Positions 26,441 to 34,713 of a stretch of DNA of 64,000 nucleotides are shown in pieces. The position numbers were made by a program, and so were the translations under genes. Each line of letters opens with the position of its first letter. Position 1 is the first letter of the stretch. The notes under the pieces are model-generated. The model was given only the letters and a program-made list of their open reading frames with translations, had not been told where the DNA came from and did no database searches. The stretch covers positions 9,262,501 to 9,326,500 of the forward strand of contig NZ_CP073720.1 in NCBI RefSeq assembly GCF_025137375.1, read 5' to 3'. Source of the stretch: Dactylosporangium fulvum. Lineage in GTDB: Bacteria > Actinomycetota > Actinomycetes > Mycobacteriales > Micromonosporaceae.

Positions 26441-26451
26441 TATTGGCCCTC
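26439..26451 (+). promoter_or_regulatory. Leaderless -10 of the M28 peptidase gene
   Basis: TATATT (26439-26444) stands 7 nt before ATG 26452, directly after the terminator-like stem. Confidence 0.6.
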
Positions 26452-27264
26452 ATGATCTCCGCTGATCGGCTCCGCGCCCACATCGTCGCGCTGACCGCAC
26501 ACGGGCCGCGCTGCGGCGACCTGCCCGGCGTGCCGGCCGCCCTGCGGTACATCACCGATCAACTCTCCGCACTGGGGCTGGCCGTCAGCGTCGAGCGGTA
26601 CGGCAGCGAGCTGCACGAGATCAACCTCGTCGCCGAGATCCAGGGCGGCACCTCCGACGACGCCGTGGAGCTCTGTGCGCACTGGGACTCGGTGCAGGAC
26701 AGCCCGGGCGCCGACGACAACGCGAGCGGGGTCGCCGGGGTGATCGAGGCGGCGCACGCGTTGCGGGACATGGAGCTGCCCGCCCGGACGATCCGGTTCT
26801 GCTTCTTCGGCGGTGAGGAGGTCGACTTCGGCGGCAGCGTGGCCCACGTGGAGCGGATCACGCAGCAGACCGAGTCGATCGTGTTCGAGATGATCGCCTA
26901 CACGGCGGAGGCCCAGCGGTATCCGGAGCAGTTCCTCGAGCTGATCGAGCCACGCGAGCGCGGGGACTTCATCGCGCTGATCGGCGAACCGGACTCGATG
27001 CACCTGGTCCAGGAGTTCGCGATGCACGCCGAGGTGCCGGTCTTCCCGTTCATCGTGCCCGTCGTGGCACGCGACCTGGTGATGCGCAGCGACCACGTGC
27101 CCTACTGGGAGTCGGGCCGCCGTTCACTGCTGGTGACCGACACCGCCGACTACCGCAACCCGCACTACCACCGCCCGACGGACACGGTCGACACGCTCGA
27201 CCTGGAGTTCGCGGCCGGGGTCGTCGCCGCGGCGGTCCGGACCGTCACCACCCTCGCCCAGTAG
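26452..27264 (+). CDS. M28-family zinc peptidase
   Basis: Aminopeptidase-type metallopeptidase of 270 residues. Ligands are in family order: H77 and D79 in CAHWDS, D88 in GADDNASG, E122-E123 in FFGGEE, and a C-terminal histidine in NPHYHRPTDT. The motif HxD...D...EE...H binds two zincs. No signal peptide, so it is probably cytoplasmic. Start chosen by the leaderless -10 7 nt upstream; the longer frame runs through the terminator. Confidence 0.9.
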   Translation: MISADRLRAHIVALTAHGPRCGDLPGVPAALRYITDQLSALGLAVSVERYGSELHEINLVAEIQGGTSDDAVELCAHWDSVQDSPGADDNASGVAGVIEAAHALRDMELPARTIRFCFFGGEEVDFGGSVAHVERITQQTESIVFEMIAYTAEAQRYPEQFLELIEPRERGDFIALIGEPDSMHLVQEFAMHAEVPVFPFIVPVVARDLVMRSDHVPYWESGRRSLLVTDTADYRNPHYHRPTDTVDTLDLEFAAGVVAAAVRTVTTLAQ

Positions 27265-27382
27265 CGAGTGATGCAGATCACTATGAGGTGGGCGGTGTCC
27301 CACACCTGGGACGCGACAAGACCCGGCGTGCCTTGCCCCACCCGTCCGGGTGGGCAGGCCGCGGCCGGCCGGGCGTGAAAGC

Positions 27383-28000
27383 ATGCCGACCGTGGCCATC
27401 CGACTGCTGATCGCCGACGACCAGGCCCTCGTGCGTGGAGCCCTCGCGGCACTGCTCGACCTCGAGCCCGACCTCACCGTCGTGGCCGAGATCGGGCGCG
27501 GTGACGAGGTCGTGGCGGCCGCCCGGGAGGCGCGGCCCGACGTCGCGCTCCTCGACGTCGAGATGCCCGGCCTCGACGGCATCGCCGCCGCCGAGGCCCT
27601 GCGCAAGGCGCTGCCGAGCTGCAAGGTGCTGATGGTGACGACGTTCGGCCGGCCGGGGTACCTGCGCCGGGCGATGGCCGCCGGCGCCTCCGGATTTGTT
27701 GTCAAGGACACACCCGCGAGGCAGCTCGCCGACGCGGTCCGGCGGATCGCGGCCGGGCTGCGGGTCGTCGACCCGACACTGGCCGCGGAGACCCTCGCCA
27801 GTGGAGACAGCCCGCTGACACCCCGCGAGGCCGACGTGCTGCGCGCGGCCCGCGAGGGCGGGACGGTCGCCGACGTGGCCGCCCAGTTGGGCCTTTCCGA
27901 GGGCACGGTGCGCAACCACCTGTCGGCCGCGATCGGCAAGACCGGCGCGCGAACACGCGCGGAGGCGGTTCGTCTCGCCGACGAGAACGGTTGGTTGTAG
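27383..28000 (+). CDS. NarL/DesR-type response regulator, orphan
   Basis: 205 residues: receiver domain with acidic pocket (IADDQ), phospho-acceptor D58 (ALLDVEMPG), and K109 (FVVKDTP). A LuxR helix-turn-helix follows, starting LTPREADVL with GLSEGTVRNHLSAAIGKTGA. The TFGRPGYLRRAMAAGASGF segment is characteristic of DesR-like regulators. The partner kinase, normally adjacent, is missing; flanks are a peptidase and a phosphotransferase. Confidence 0.93.
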   Translation: MPTVAIRLLIADDQALVRGALAALLDLEPDLTVVAEIGRGDEVVAAAREARPDVALLDVEMPGLDGIAAAEALRKALPSCKVLMVTTFGRPGYLRRAMAAGASGFVVKDTPARQLADAVRRIAAGLRVVDPTLAAETLASGDSPLTPREADVLRAAREGGTVADVAAQLGLSEGTVRNHLSAAIGKTGARTRAEAVRLADENGWL

Positions 28001-28024
28001 GTCGCCGGGATTTCGATCGAGACG

Positions 28025-28036
28025 TAAAGTCTCGGC
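28025..28036 (+). promoter_or_regulatory. Leaderless -10 of the phosphotransferase gene within a small inverted repeat
   Basis: TAAAGT (28025-28030) is 6 nt before ATG 28037 and lies inside GAGACGTAAAGTCTC, a 5-bp inverted repeat. Confidence 0.5.
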
Positions 28037-28699
28037 ATGACCGCACTTCTCGCCAGCGGCCGCGACGCGGATGTCTACGCGCTCGACGAGCGGCGGGTCC
28101 TGCGGCGATACCGCAGGGGAGGAGACGTCACCGCCGAGGTGACCGTCATGCGTTACGTCGCGGACCACGGCTATCCGGTGCCCCGGGTCTACGAGGCCGA
28201 CGGCGCCGATCTCATCCTGGAGCGGCTCGACGGCCCCACCATGCTCCAGGCCCTCGGCGACGGCACGATGCACCTGCGCGACGGCGGTGTGGTGCTGGCC
28301 GATCTGCTGGACCGGCTGCACCGGATCCGGGTGCGGTCGGCCACCGACCCCGGCACCCGCATCCTGCACCTCGACCTGCACCCGGAAAACGTCGTGATGA
28401 CCGAGGGCGGTCCGGTGGTCATCGACTGGCGCAACAGCATCGAGGGCCCGCCGGAGCTCGACGTGGCGATGACGGCCATCATCATCGCCCAGGTGGCGGT
28501 CAAGCCGGACCATCCCTTCACCGATCGCGCCGAGGAGTTCCTCGACGTCCTGCTCTCCTGCACACGCGACAACCCGCTGTCGCAGCTGGAGGCGGCCGTC
28601 CGGCGCCGTGCCACGGAGCCGCACCTCACCGATGACGAGCTGGCCCACATCCACGAGGCGAAGCTGCTGGTGACGACCATCGCCCGGGCGCACCACTGA
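28037..28699 (+). CDS. Aminoglycoside-phosphotransferase/kinase-fold protein
   Basis: 220 residues with a kinase-like fold: catalytic loop HLDLHPENVV and metal-binding VIDWRN, which are the APH-family Brenner and DFG-equivalent motifs. The N-terminal lobe is short (VYALDERRVLRRYRRG). Such small actinobacterial APH proteins have mostly unknown substrates, so antibiotic resistance should not be assumed. Confidence 0.85.
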   Translation: MTALLASGRDADVYALDERRVLRRYRRGGDVTAEVTVMRYVADHGYPVPRVYEADGADLILERLDGPTMLQALGDGTMHLRDGGVVLADLLDRLHRIRVRSATDPGTRILHLDLHPENVVMTEGGPVVIDWRNSIEGPPELDVAMTAIIIAQVAVKPDHPFTDRAEEFLDVLLSCTRDNPLSQLEAAVRRRATEPHLTDDELAHIHEAKLLVTTIARAHH

Positions 28700-28869
28700 C
28701 CGGGGCCGCACGTCGCGGCGGCACAGGGCGATCAGCCCCGAACACCGCTCCGGGCAGGCGGATCCGTCACGGACAGGGTGTCTGAACAGTAATCCGCCGG
28801 GGAATACCGCGCCCTAATAACCCGATCGGGGCGGCGTCGCGTTCATGGTGCTCGGCCACGCTTTGCCCC

Positions 28870-29094
28870 ATGGAAGAACTCTTCGTTCGCCAGGTGGACA
28901 TCGGGGTCGCCGACATGGACATCGCCGTCGACGACCAGATGACCACCACCCGCGTCGTGATCGAGCGCGCCACCGCCACCGACCGGCGCGGTGGCGCCGA
29001 CCGGGAGCTCCTGCTCGTCTACGGCGCGGCCGAGACCAGGGCCGTCGCCGAGGCCCTGCGTCGCGCGTCGGAGCTTGCGCTGGAGGACTCCTGA
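28870..29094 (+). CDS. Hypothetical small acidic protein
   Basis: 74 residues starting MEELFVRQVDIGVADMDIAV, soluble, with an Ala/Arg/Glu-rich C-terminal helix. No clear Shine-Dalgarno. Not recognised; codon use fits coding in this frame. It ends 40 bp before the dioxygenase start. Confidence 0.55.
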   Translation: MEELFVRQVDIGVADMDIAVDDQMTTTRVVIERATATDRRGGADRELLLVYGAAETRAVAEALRRASELALEDS

Positions 29095-29099
29095 CAATC

Positions 29100-29134
29100 T
29101 TGTTGAGCACTCAACTAAACGCTACAGTGAATCC
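29100..29134 (+). promoter_or_regulatory. Promoter and palindromic operator of the dioxygenase gene
   Basis: TTGTTG (29100-29105), 17-bp spacer, TACAGT (29123-29128), then 6 nt to the ATG. The palindrome GTTGAGCACTCAAC (29102-29115) overlaps the -35 and spacer, a typical repressor position; TTGAGnnCTCAA resembles MarR-family sites. Confidence 0.6.
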
Positions 29135-29998
29135 ATGAGTGCGCTGCCCCTGCTGGACCAACACCTCTCCGTCGCCGTCCCGGCCAGCCGGGACCAGCGC
29201 ACCTGGACCCCCTCGGACGGAGCACTCCCGAGCATCTATCTCGGCCATGGCGCGCCGCCGCTGCTGGAGGACGGCACCTGGATGCGTCAGCTGTTCGACT
29301 GGGCCCACGGGCTACCCAAGCCCAAGGCGGTCCTCATCGTCAGCGCGCACTGGGAGTCGGCACCGCTGAGCGTCTCCAGCACGGCGGCGGGCACACCCCT
29401 GGTATACGACTTCGGCGGCTTCGCGCCGCACTTCTACCAGCTGCGGTACGAGACCCCCGACGCCTCCGACCTGGCCCGGCGGGTCGCCGCCGCGATGCCC
29501 GACTCGGAGCCGGTCCACGAGCACCGCAACCGCGGGCTCGACCACGGCGCCTGGGTGCCGCTCATGGTGATGTACCCGCTGGGCGACGTCCCCGTGCTCC
29601 AGCTGAGCCTGCCCACGCACGACCCGGACCGGCTGCTCGAGCTGGGCAAGCGGCTGCGGCCGCTGCGCGAGGAGGGCGTGCTCGTCATCGGCTCCGGGTT
29701 CATGACGCACGGCCTGCCGTTCCTGCGCCGCGAGCACTGGCTCGGCGCCGGCGGCCCGCCCGGATGGTCCACCGACTTCGACGCATGGGCGGCCGAGGCT
29801 CTCGCGAAGGGCGACGTCGACACGCTCGCGCGCTACGCGAGCGAGGCCCCCGGCATGCCCTTCGCCCACCCGACGGTCGAGCACTACACGCCGCTGTTCG
29901 TCACGCTCGGCGCGGCGGACCGGCCGGACGCCCCGACGACGTCGGTCATCGAGGGCTACTTCATGGGTCTGTCGAAGCGCTCTATCCAGGCGTCCTGA
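29135..29998 (+). CDS. DODA-type (LigB-superfamily) extradiol ring-cleavage dioxygenase
   Basis: Class III non-haem dioxygenase family of 287 residues. H38 in YLGHGAPP, H72 in VSAHWES and the segment LDHGAWVPL give the metal and active-site histidines, with GSGFMTHGLP further on. Members open catechol-like rings (for example 4,5-DOPA) with oxygen. The natural substrate is not deducible. A palindromic operator overlaps its leaderless promoter. The 3' end overlaps the convergent MOSC gene by 17 bp. Confidence 0.9.
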   Translation: MSALPLLDQHLSVAVPASRDQRTWTPSDGALPSIYLGHGAPPLLEDGTWMRQLFDWAHGLPKPKAVLIVSAHWESAPLSVSSTAAGTPLVYDFGGFAPHFYQLRYETPDASDLARRVAAAMPDSEPVHEHRNRGLDHGAWVPLMVMYPLGDVPVLQLSLPTHDPDRLLELGKRLRPLREEGVLVIGSGFMTHGLPFLRREHWLGAGGPPGWSTDFDAWAAEALAKGDVDTLARYASEAPGMPFAHPTVEHYTPLFVTLGAADRPDAPTTSVIEGYFMGLSKRSIQAS

Positions 29999-30641
29999 GC
30001 CGGGCCCGGACCTTCTCCTTGGTCCGCTCCGGCAGTTCCGCCGCGGCGAGGAGCCGCGGCAGGAGCTCGGACTCGATGGTGAGCGCGCGGAACGCCACTC
30101 CGATCGTGACGTCGTGCGCGGGGCTGCGGACCACGTGGACCTCGTTGCCGGCCTGGATCCGTCCGGGGTGGACGACCCGCAGGTAGGCACCGGGCGCCGC
30201 ACGCGCCGTGAACCGTTTGACCCAGGCCGGCTCCTCCAGCCAGCCGGCGAACGTGCGGCACGGGATGCGCGGCGCGGAGACCTCCAGGACGACGTCGTCG
30301 CCGATGCGCCAGCGCTCGCCGATCAGCGCGCCGGTCACGTCGAGGCCCGACGTGGTCAGGTTCTCCCCGAAGATCCCGCCGGGCAGCTCCCGGCCCAGCT
30401 CACCGGCCCACCAGGCGAGGTCCTCGCGTGCGTAGGCGTAGACCGCCTGGTCCGGGCCGCCGTGATGGTTGAGGTCACAGACCGTGTCGCCGGCCACGCC
30501 GGTGGCGGCGGTGCCGCGCGGCCCGGGCGCGGAGATCTCGACCGGTCCGGCGACGGGCCGCTTGTCGATGCTGGTCGTCGGCACGTCGGAGTGGTCGGTG
30601 GGCGCCGGGGTGCCGACGTTGACGGAGAGCAGATAGGCCAC
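29982..30641 (-). CDS. MOSC-domain protein
   Basis: 219 residues. The MOSC fold is indicated by VCDLNHHGGPDQAVYAYARE, GIFGENLTTSGLD and the conserved cysteine in PRIPCRTFAGW. The family (YiiM-like) uses a molybdenum cofactor, often to reduce N-hydroxylated compounds. The GTG at 30641 is set by TACGGT 7 nt upstream (leaderless); an upstream GTG adds three residues. Convergent with the dioxygenase. Confidence 0.92.
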   Translation of the reverse strand: MAYLLSVNVGTPAPTDHSDVPTTSIDKRPVAGPVEISAPGPRGTAATGVAGDTVCDLNHHGGPDQAVYAYAREDLAWWAGELGRELPGGIFGENLTTSGLDVTGALIGERWRIGDDVVLEVSAPRIPCRTFAGWLEEPAWVKRFTARAAPGAYLRVVHPGRIQAGNEVHVVRSPAHDVTIGVAFRALTIESELLPRLLAAAELPERTKEKVRARLRTPG

Positions 30642-30664
30642 GGGGTGCACCGTAGCCTCTGCCG

Positions 30665-31441
30665 TCACGCCGTGGTGAGGGCCAGGTCGGCACCGGCACG
30701 GATGCCGGGCCCGCCGATCGTGGTCAGCGCGCCGGCCGGGTCGGCGTGCATGACGCGGGCGCTGGCGAGGTACCGGATGCTCAGATCCTCCGTGAAGTGA
30801 CGCCCGTTGAGCAGGCCGGCCGCGGCCATCACGGTGCCGACGTCGAGGCCCCAGAAGCGGTGCCCCTGGTGGCCGTCGCGGTAGTGCACCGCCACGTCCC
30901 CGGTCAGATAGGCGTCGTAGACCACCCGCACGCCGAGCTTCGTCCGCAGTCCGACGAGCTCGTCGCCGGGTTCGCCGGAGGGCAGGTCGACGGTGCACGA
31001 TTCGATGGCGCCGGCGCCCCATTCGTGCTGGTAGTCGAGCATCCCGCCGGCGGGGAGCTCGATGCGGTACCGCACGGGCACGGTCGGGCTGACCCCGGCC
31101 GCCGGCGACCACACGTGGGCCGCCGTGCAGGTCAGCCGGGTCGGCTCGGCGGGCAGCGGCAGGCTCACCGGCTCGGAGCCGACGCCGGTGACGGATGCGC
31201 TCGCGACCCGCAGCGTGGTCGTGACCGGAGTCCAGTCGTGCGAGTGGTGCAGAAACCCGTCGAGCTGGGCCAGGTCGGGCGCCCGCCCGAGGCAGGCGGC
31301 GACGGCCTCGACGAGCGCACCCTCGTCGAGCCCGAACAGCGACCGCTCGTCGCCGGTGACCGGATGCTCGTCCGCGCCGGACGCGTTGACGCTGGACGAG
31401 CTGTAGCACAGCCCCGCGATGATCGACAGCTCCACGCCCAT
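30665..31441 (-). CDS. Hypothetical protein behind a palindromic operator
   Basis: 258 residues, start MGVELSIIAGLCYSSSSVNA. No signal peptide or membrane helix is evident and no family is recognised. A segment of alternating strands lies in the middle; DVAVHYRDGHQGHRFWGLDV is its most distinctive stretch. A perfect 10-bp inverted repeat 21 bp upstream implies single-repressor control. The upstream open frame to 32194 is a shadow. Confidence 0.65.
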   Translation of the reverse strand: MGVELSIIAGLCYSSSSVNASGADEHPVTGDERSLFGLDEGALVEAVAACLGRAPDLAQLDGFLHHSHDWTPVTTTLRVASASVTGVGSEPVSLPLPAEPTRLTCTAAHVWSPAAGVSPTVPVRYRIELPAGGMLDYQHEWGAGAIESCTVDLPSGEPGDELVGLRTKLGVRVVYDAYLTGDVAVHYRDGHQGHRFWGLDVGTVMAAAGLLNGRHFTEDLSIRYLASARVMHADPAGALTTIGGPGIRAGADLALTTA

Positions 31442-31461
31442 GACCTGCCCCCGACCCGACG

Positions 31462-31485
31462 CTACGTTACGGTCACGTAACGTAG
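31462..31485 (-). promoter_or_regulatory. TetR-like operator
   Basis: CTACGTTACG (31462-31471) and CGTAACGTAG (31476-31485) are perfect arms around GTCA, between the 31.4-kb gene and its upstream neighbour. Symmetry and length fit TetR-family operators; no regulator gene is adjacent. Confidence 0.65.
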
Positions 31486-31563
31486 TCTCCCACCCGCATC
31501 GCAGGCTGCGCCCACGAACACTGAAACCGCTCCGATCCTGCAGCGATCCCGGTCGCGGTCGCG

Positions 31564-32331
31564 TCAGCGGGCCGGTGCCGTCCGGAAGGACGCCGACGTC
31601 GAGTGCTCGGGGCGGGTCGCGTTGCGTAGGCGCAGTTGCGCGTCGAAGGCTTCGTCGTCGAGGCTGCGCTTGGCGGCGGCGGCCAGGTCGGCGGCCTTCG
31701 CGGCCTGCCGCTCGATCTCCGACGCCTCCTGGTACGCCTGGAACTTCCGGTCCCGGATGACACGGCGCAGCATCAGCTCCTGCGCGAACGGATGGGCCGC
31801 CGGGTCCCAGCCGTTGCGGTGCATGAGCGCGTCGGCGAGCTCGAAAGCCGAGATCTCGCCCCGCTGGTGTGCCGCGTTGACCAGCCGCACCAGGTTTTGC
31901 CGCCGGATCGCCGGATCGTCCTCGACCAGCGGGAACGCGTTGGCCCTGCGGAGCCGCCGCACGGCCGCCTCGGCCTCCTCGTAGGCCCGCCAGGCCGCGT
32001 CCTGGGTCCGCTGAGCACCCTCCCACTCGGCGCGGCGCCGCTCGGCCATGACGTTGGCGCGCTCGGCGGCGACGGCGACCTCGGCGGAATACCGCTCCAG
32101 TTCCTTGATCGCCGCGGCGCTGCGCTCCGCCTTGGCCTGGCGCTCCTTGGCGACCTCCGGATCCTTGATCGCCTTCCGGACGCGGGCCCACCACGACGGG
32201 CCGGTCTTCCCGCCGCGCCGCGACAGCAAGGACAGGACGAGAAACGTGATGACAACGGCGGCGAGCAGCGCCAGCCAGATGGCCAGCGCCTCGCGCATTC
32301 CCTGGGCGAACTCCTGTGCGGCAGCTTCCAT
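31564..32331 (-). CDS. Single-pass membrane protein with long coiled-coil-like domain
   Basis: 255 residues: N-terminal TM helix (about 17-36, LAIWLALLAAVVITFLVLSL), a basic juxtamembrane region, then Ala/Glu/Arg-rich helix from about 55 to 120 and a helical tail. ATG 32331 has GAAGGTG about 8 nt upstream. Not a recognised family; the architecture suggests a membrane scaffold. Confidence 0.65.
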   Translation of the reverse strand: MEAAAQEFAQGMREALAIWLALLAAVVITFLVLSLLSRRGGKTGPSWWARVRKAIKDPEVAKERQAKAERSAAAIKELERYSAEVAVAAERANVMAERRRAEWEGAQRTQDAAWRAYEEAEAAVRRLRRANAFPLVEDDPAIRRQNLVRLVNAAHQRGEISAFELADALMHRNGWDPAAHPFAQELMLRRVIRDRKFQAYQEASEIERQAAKAADLAAAAKRSLDDEAFDAQLRLRNATRPEHSTSASFRTAPAR

Positions 32332-32381
32332 GGCGGGCACCTTCGAGGGGTCGAACGGCGAACTGAGGGGGGACTCGTCGC

Positions 32382-32699
32382 TTACGTCAAGGTGCGAGGT
32401 GGTGCGCGGCCGGCGGCGGCGCCCACCCGGAGGTCGCCGGACGGCCATTGCGGCGCCGGAACCGTCGCCGGCACGGCCGTGGCGACCGGCGGCTCGCCGG
32501 AGAGCTCCACGACCGCCTGTTCATCCACAGTGGACTGCTGACTGAACGCGACGAACACCTCGGCGACCGGCGCCGATGGCGACTCCGCTGTGGACGGCAG
32601 GGCCGGGCTGAAGCCGGCGCCCAGGATGAGGGCGCAGATCGTCAGCGCAAGCCGTCGCACACCATGCCGCAGACGGCTGGCTGGGGTAGCGACGGGCAT
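32382..32699 (-). CDS. Small secreted or membrane-anchored protein
   Basis: 105 residues with a Sec-type signal (RLRHGVRRLALTICALILGAG, residues about 9-30, cleavage near LPSTAES). The mature part is Val/Pro/Ala-rich and disordered-looking. No cysteines remain after the signal. It precedes the coiled-coil membrane protein in the same direction. Unrecognised. Confidence 0.5.
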   Translation of the reverse strand: MPVATPASRLRHGVRRLALTICALILGAGFSPALPSTAESPSAPVAEVFVAFSQQSTVDEQAVVELSGEPPVATAVPATVPAPQWPSGDLRVGAAAGRAPPRTLT

Positions 32700-32802
32700 G
32701 ACTCAAACATGCCCCTTTACCGCGAAGGTCGCAACCCAGAACAGCCGTGGGTGAGATGCCACACGACTGAACGGCGCCGGACGAACAGGTAGCGTGTCGC
32801 CC

Positions 32803-33438
32803 GTGGACCTGACCGTCATCCTCGGCCCGATGAAGAGCGGCAAGTCGCTCGAGCTGGTGAGCCTGCTGTCCCCGTTGCAGTACACCGCAACGCGGCACCG
32901 GGTGTTCCAGAGCGCCCGGCACGTGCGCGACGCGGGGGTCGTCTCGCGCAGCGGCGCCGCCCTCACGACCGTGAAGGCGACGTCGCTCGCCTGCGCGCTC
33001 GACGAGGAGCTCGACGTCGTCGGCATCGACGAGGTCCACATGTTCGCGCTCTCCGACATCGACGTGGTGCGCATGCTGCTGCGGCGCGGCACCCGCGTCG
33101 TCGCGGCCGGCATCGACCTCGACCACCGCGGCGAGCTGTTCGCCCCGGTGCGGGCCCTGCTGGAGCTCGGACCGGCGACCGTCACCTACCGGCGCGCCGT
33201 GTGTGACCGCTGCCGGGGGTTCAGCGCGGTGTATACGCAGGTGCTCGAGCACGGCGAGCCGATGCTGCGCGAGCTGGCCCCGTCGACGGCGCTGCCGGAC
33301 GACGGCACCTACACCTACGAGGCACGCTGCCGTTCCTGCGTCGTGCTGCCGGGCGACAGCGCCGCGGCCGCGTCGCCGAGCCTGGAGCGCGACCGCAACA
33401 CCGCGACCGTCACCACGGCGGCGAGCGCGAGGCCGTAG
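32803..33438 (+). CDS. tdk: Thymidine kinase (type II, TK1-like)
   Basis: Phosphorylates thymidine for dTTP salvage. The 211 residues contain P-loop GPMKSGKS (8-15), Walker-B-like GIDEVHMF, and the structural zinc cysteines CDRC and CRSC near the end. GTG 32803 follows TAGCGT by 7 nt (leaderless), which favours it over GTG 32794. The last about 35 residues extend beyond the zinc site and overlap the convergent transferase gene by 124 bp. Confidence 0.93.
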   Translation: MDLTVILGPMKSGKSLELVSLLSPLQYTATRHRVFQSARHVRDAGVVSRSGAALTTVKATSLACALDEELDVVGIDEVHMFALSDIDVVRMLLRRGTRVVAAGIDLDHRGELFAPVRALLELGPATVTYRRAVCDRCRGFSAVYTQVLEHGEPMLRELAPSTALPDDGTYTYEARCRSCVVLPGDSAAAASPSLERDRNTATVTTAASARP

Positions 33439-34649
33439 CCGAGCCGCTGGGCGAGCAGCGGAGTGATGCCGAGGTCGTTGGCGTAGAGGACCAGCGACCC
33501 GGCGACCGCGACCCCCAGCCACTCGACCCGGCCTCCGGCGGCGGCCAGCAGGACGAGCAGCGTGGCGTACCACGGATAGCCGGGCGCGGTCACCAGCAGC
33601 GCGCTGCCGACCATCACGGTGGCGGCGGCCCACGGGCGATCAGGATCGGTCGTGCGCAGCACCCACAGGGCGACGGCCGCCAGGACGGCGACGGCGACCG
33701 GGGCGGCCCAGGCGTCCGGGAGGACGGTCGTCAGCAGCGCGAACCGGCCGCCGCCCGCGTAGCCCTCCTCCTGGAGATAGCCGGGGAGGTAGCCGAGGAC
33801 CTTCGGGCCGACCAGGGCGACGTGCGGCGCGTACACCACCGCCACCGCGGCCAGCGCGCTGATCCCGACCGCGACGGGCCGCCGGCGGGCCAGCGCCGGC
33901 GCTACGAGCGCCGGGCTGAACTTGGTCGCGATCGCCAGCCCGAGCACCGCTCCCCCGCCCCAGGCCCGGCCGCGGGCGACGAGCAGGATCGCCGTCGCGG
34001 TCAGCAGGACGGCGAGGAACTCGACATGGGCGTTGTTGGCCGCCTCCACCGCGACGGCCGGGCACCAGGCCCAGGCGGCGGCGAACCGCCTGGACAGGCC
34101 GGGTGCGAACAGCAGCAGCACTGTGCTCGCGAGCGCGCACAACGCGGCGGCCAGCTGTATCGGCCCGGTGCGGCTCCGCGGCGGCGACAGCCAGTGCACG
34201 ACGGTGAAATACGCCTCGGCGACCGGCGGGTAGATCGTGGGGACGTCGGGCCGGTTGATGTGGGTGCACCCGTCCGGCACGCACCACCGCCCGTCGGGCG
34301 CCCACAGGAAGTCCGGGTCGCGGTGCTCACGCAGTCGCGGTGACGAGGGCGGGTACCGGTAGGGGTCGGTGCCCGACGCCTGGATGCGCCCGTCCCACAC
34401 GTAGCGGTACATGTCGTCGCTGCTGCGCGGCGGCGCGAACCCGGCCGCCAGCTGCAGCGCGACCGCCCCGCCGAGCACGAGCGGCACGACCCGCGCCTTG
34501 GGCAGGGTCCAGACCGCGACGGCGAACGCGACCCAGGCGATGCCGAGCAGGATGGGCGCCCGGGCGGAGAAGGTGGAACCGTCGGGCGGATGCATGGCGG
34601 CGCCGACGCACCCGACGACGACGCTGAGCGCCAGGACCGCTTTGATCAC
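33315..34649 (-). CDS. GT87/DUF2029-like polytopic glycosyltransferase
   Basis: 444-residue integral membrane protein with about ten helices and the extracytoplasmic loop DDMYRYVWDGRIQASGTDPY. This acidic D-D motif, like the PYRYPPSSP stretch, is typical of polyprenyl-phosphate-mannose-dependent GT-C transferases (GT87/MptA type). It probably adds mannose to cell-envelope glycans outside the membrane. The C-terminal 40 residues overlap tdk on the other strand. Confidence 0.85.
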   Translation of the reverse strand: MIKAVLALSVVVGCVGAAMHPPDGSTFSARAPILLGIAWVAFAVAVWTLPKARVVPLVLGGAVALQLAAGFAPPRSSDDMYRYVWDGRIQASGTDPYRYPPSSPRLREHRDPDFLWAPDGRWCVPDGCTHINRPDVPTIYPPVAEAYFTVVHWLSPPRSRTGPIQLAAALCALASTVLLLFAPGLSRRFAAAWAWCPAVAVEAANNAHVEFLAVLLTATAILLVARGRAWGGGAVLGLAIATKFSPALVAPALARRRPVAVGISALAAVAVVYAPHVALVGPKVLGYLPGYLQEEGYAGGGRFALLTTVLPDAWAAPVAVAVLAAVALWVLRTTDPDRPWAAATVMVGSALLVTAPGYPWYATLLVLLAAAGGRVEWLGVAVAGSLVLYANDLGITPLLAQRLGYGLALAAVVTVAVLRSRSRLGDAAAALSPGSTTQERQRAS

Positions 34650-34713
34650 GCCTCGACGCTATGCGCCGCCGCCGGTGTCCGCTCCTTACGATCCGCAAAC
34701 CGCTCGGCGGGGA

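Noticed and set aside
28037..28699. Antibiotic-resistance aminoglycoside phosphotransferase
   Set aside because: Only the general kinase fold motifs are present; such short APH-like proteins usually have other substrates.
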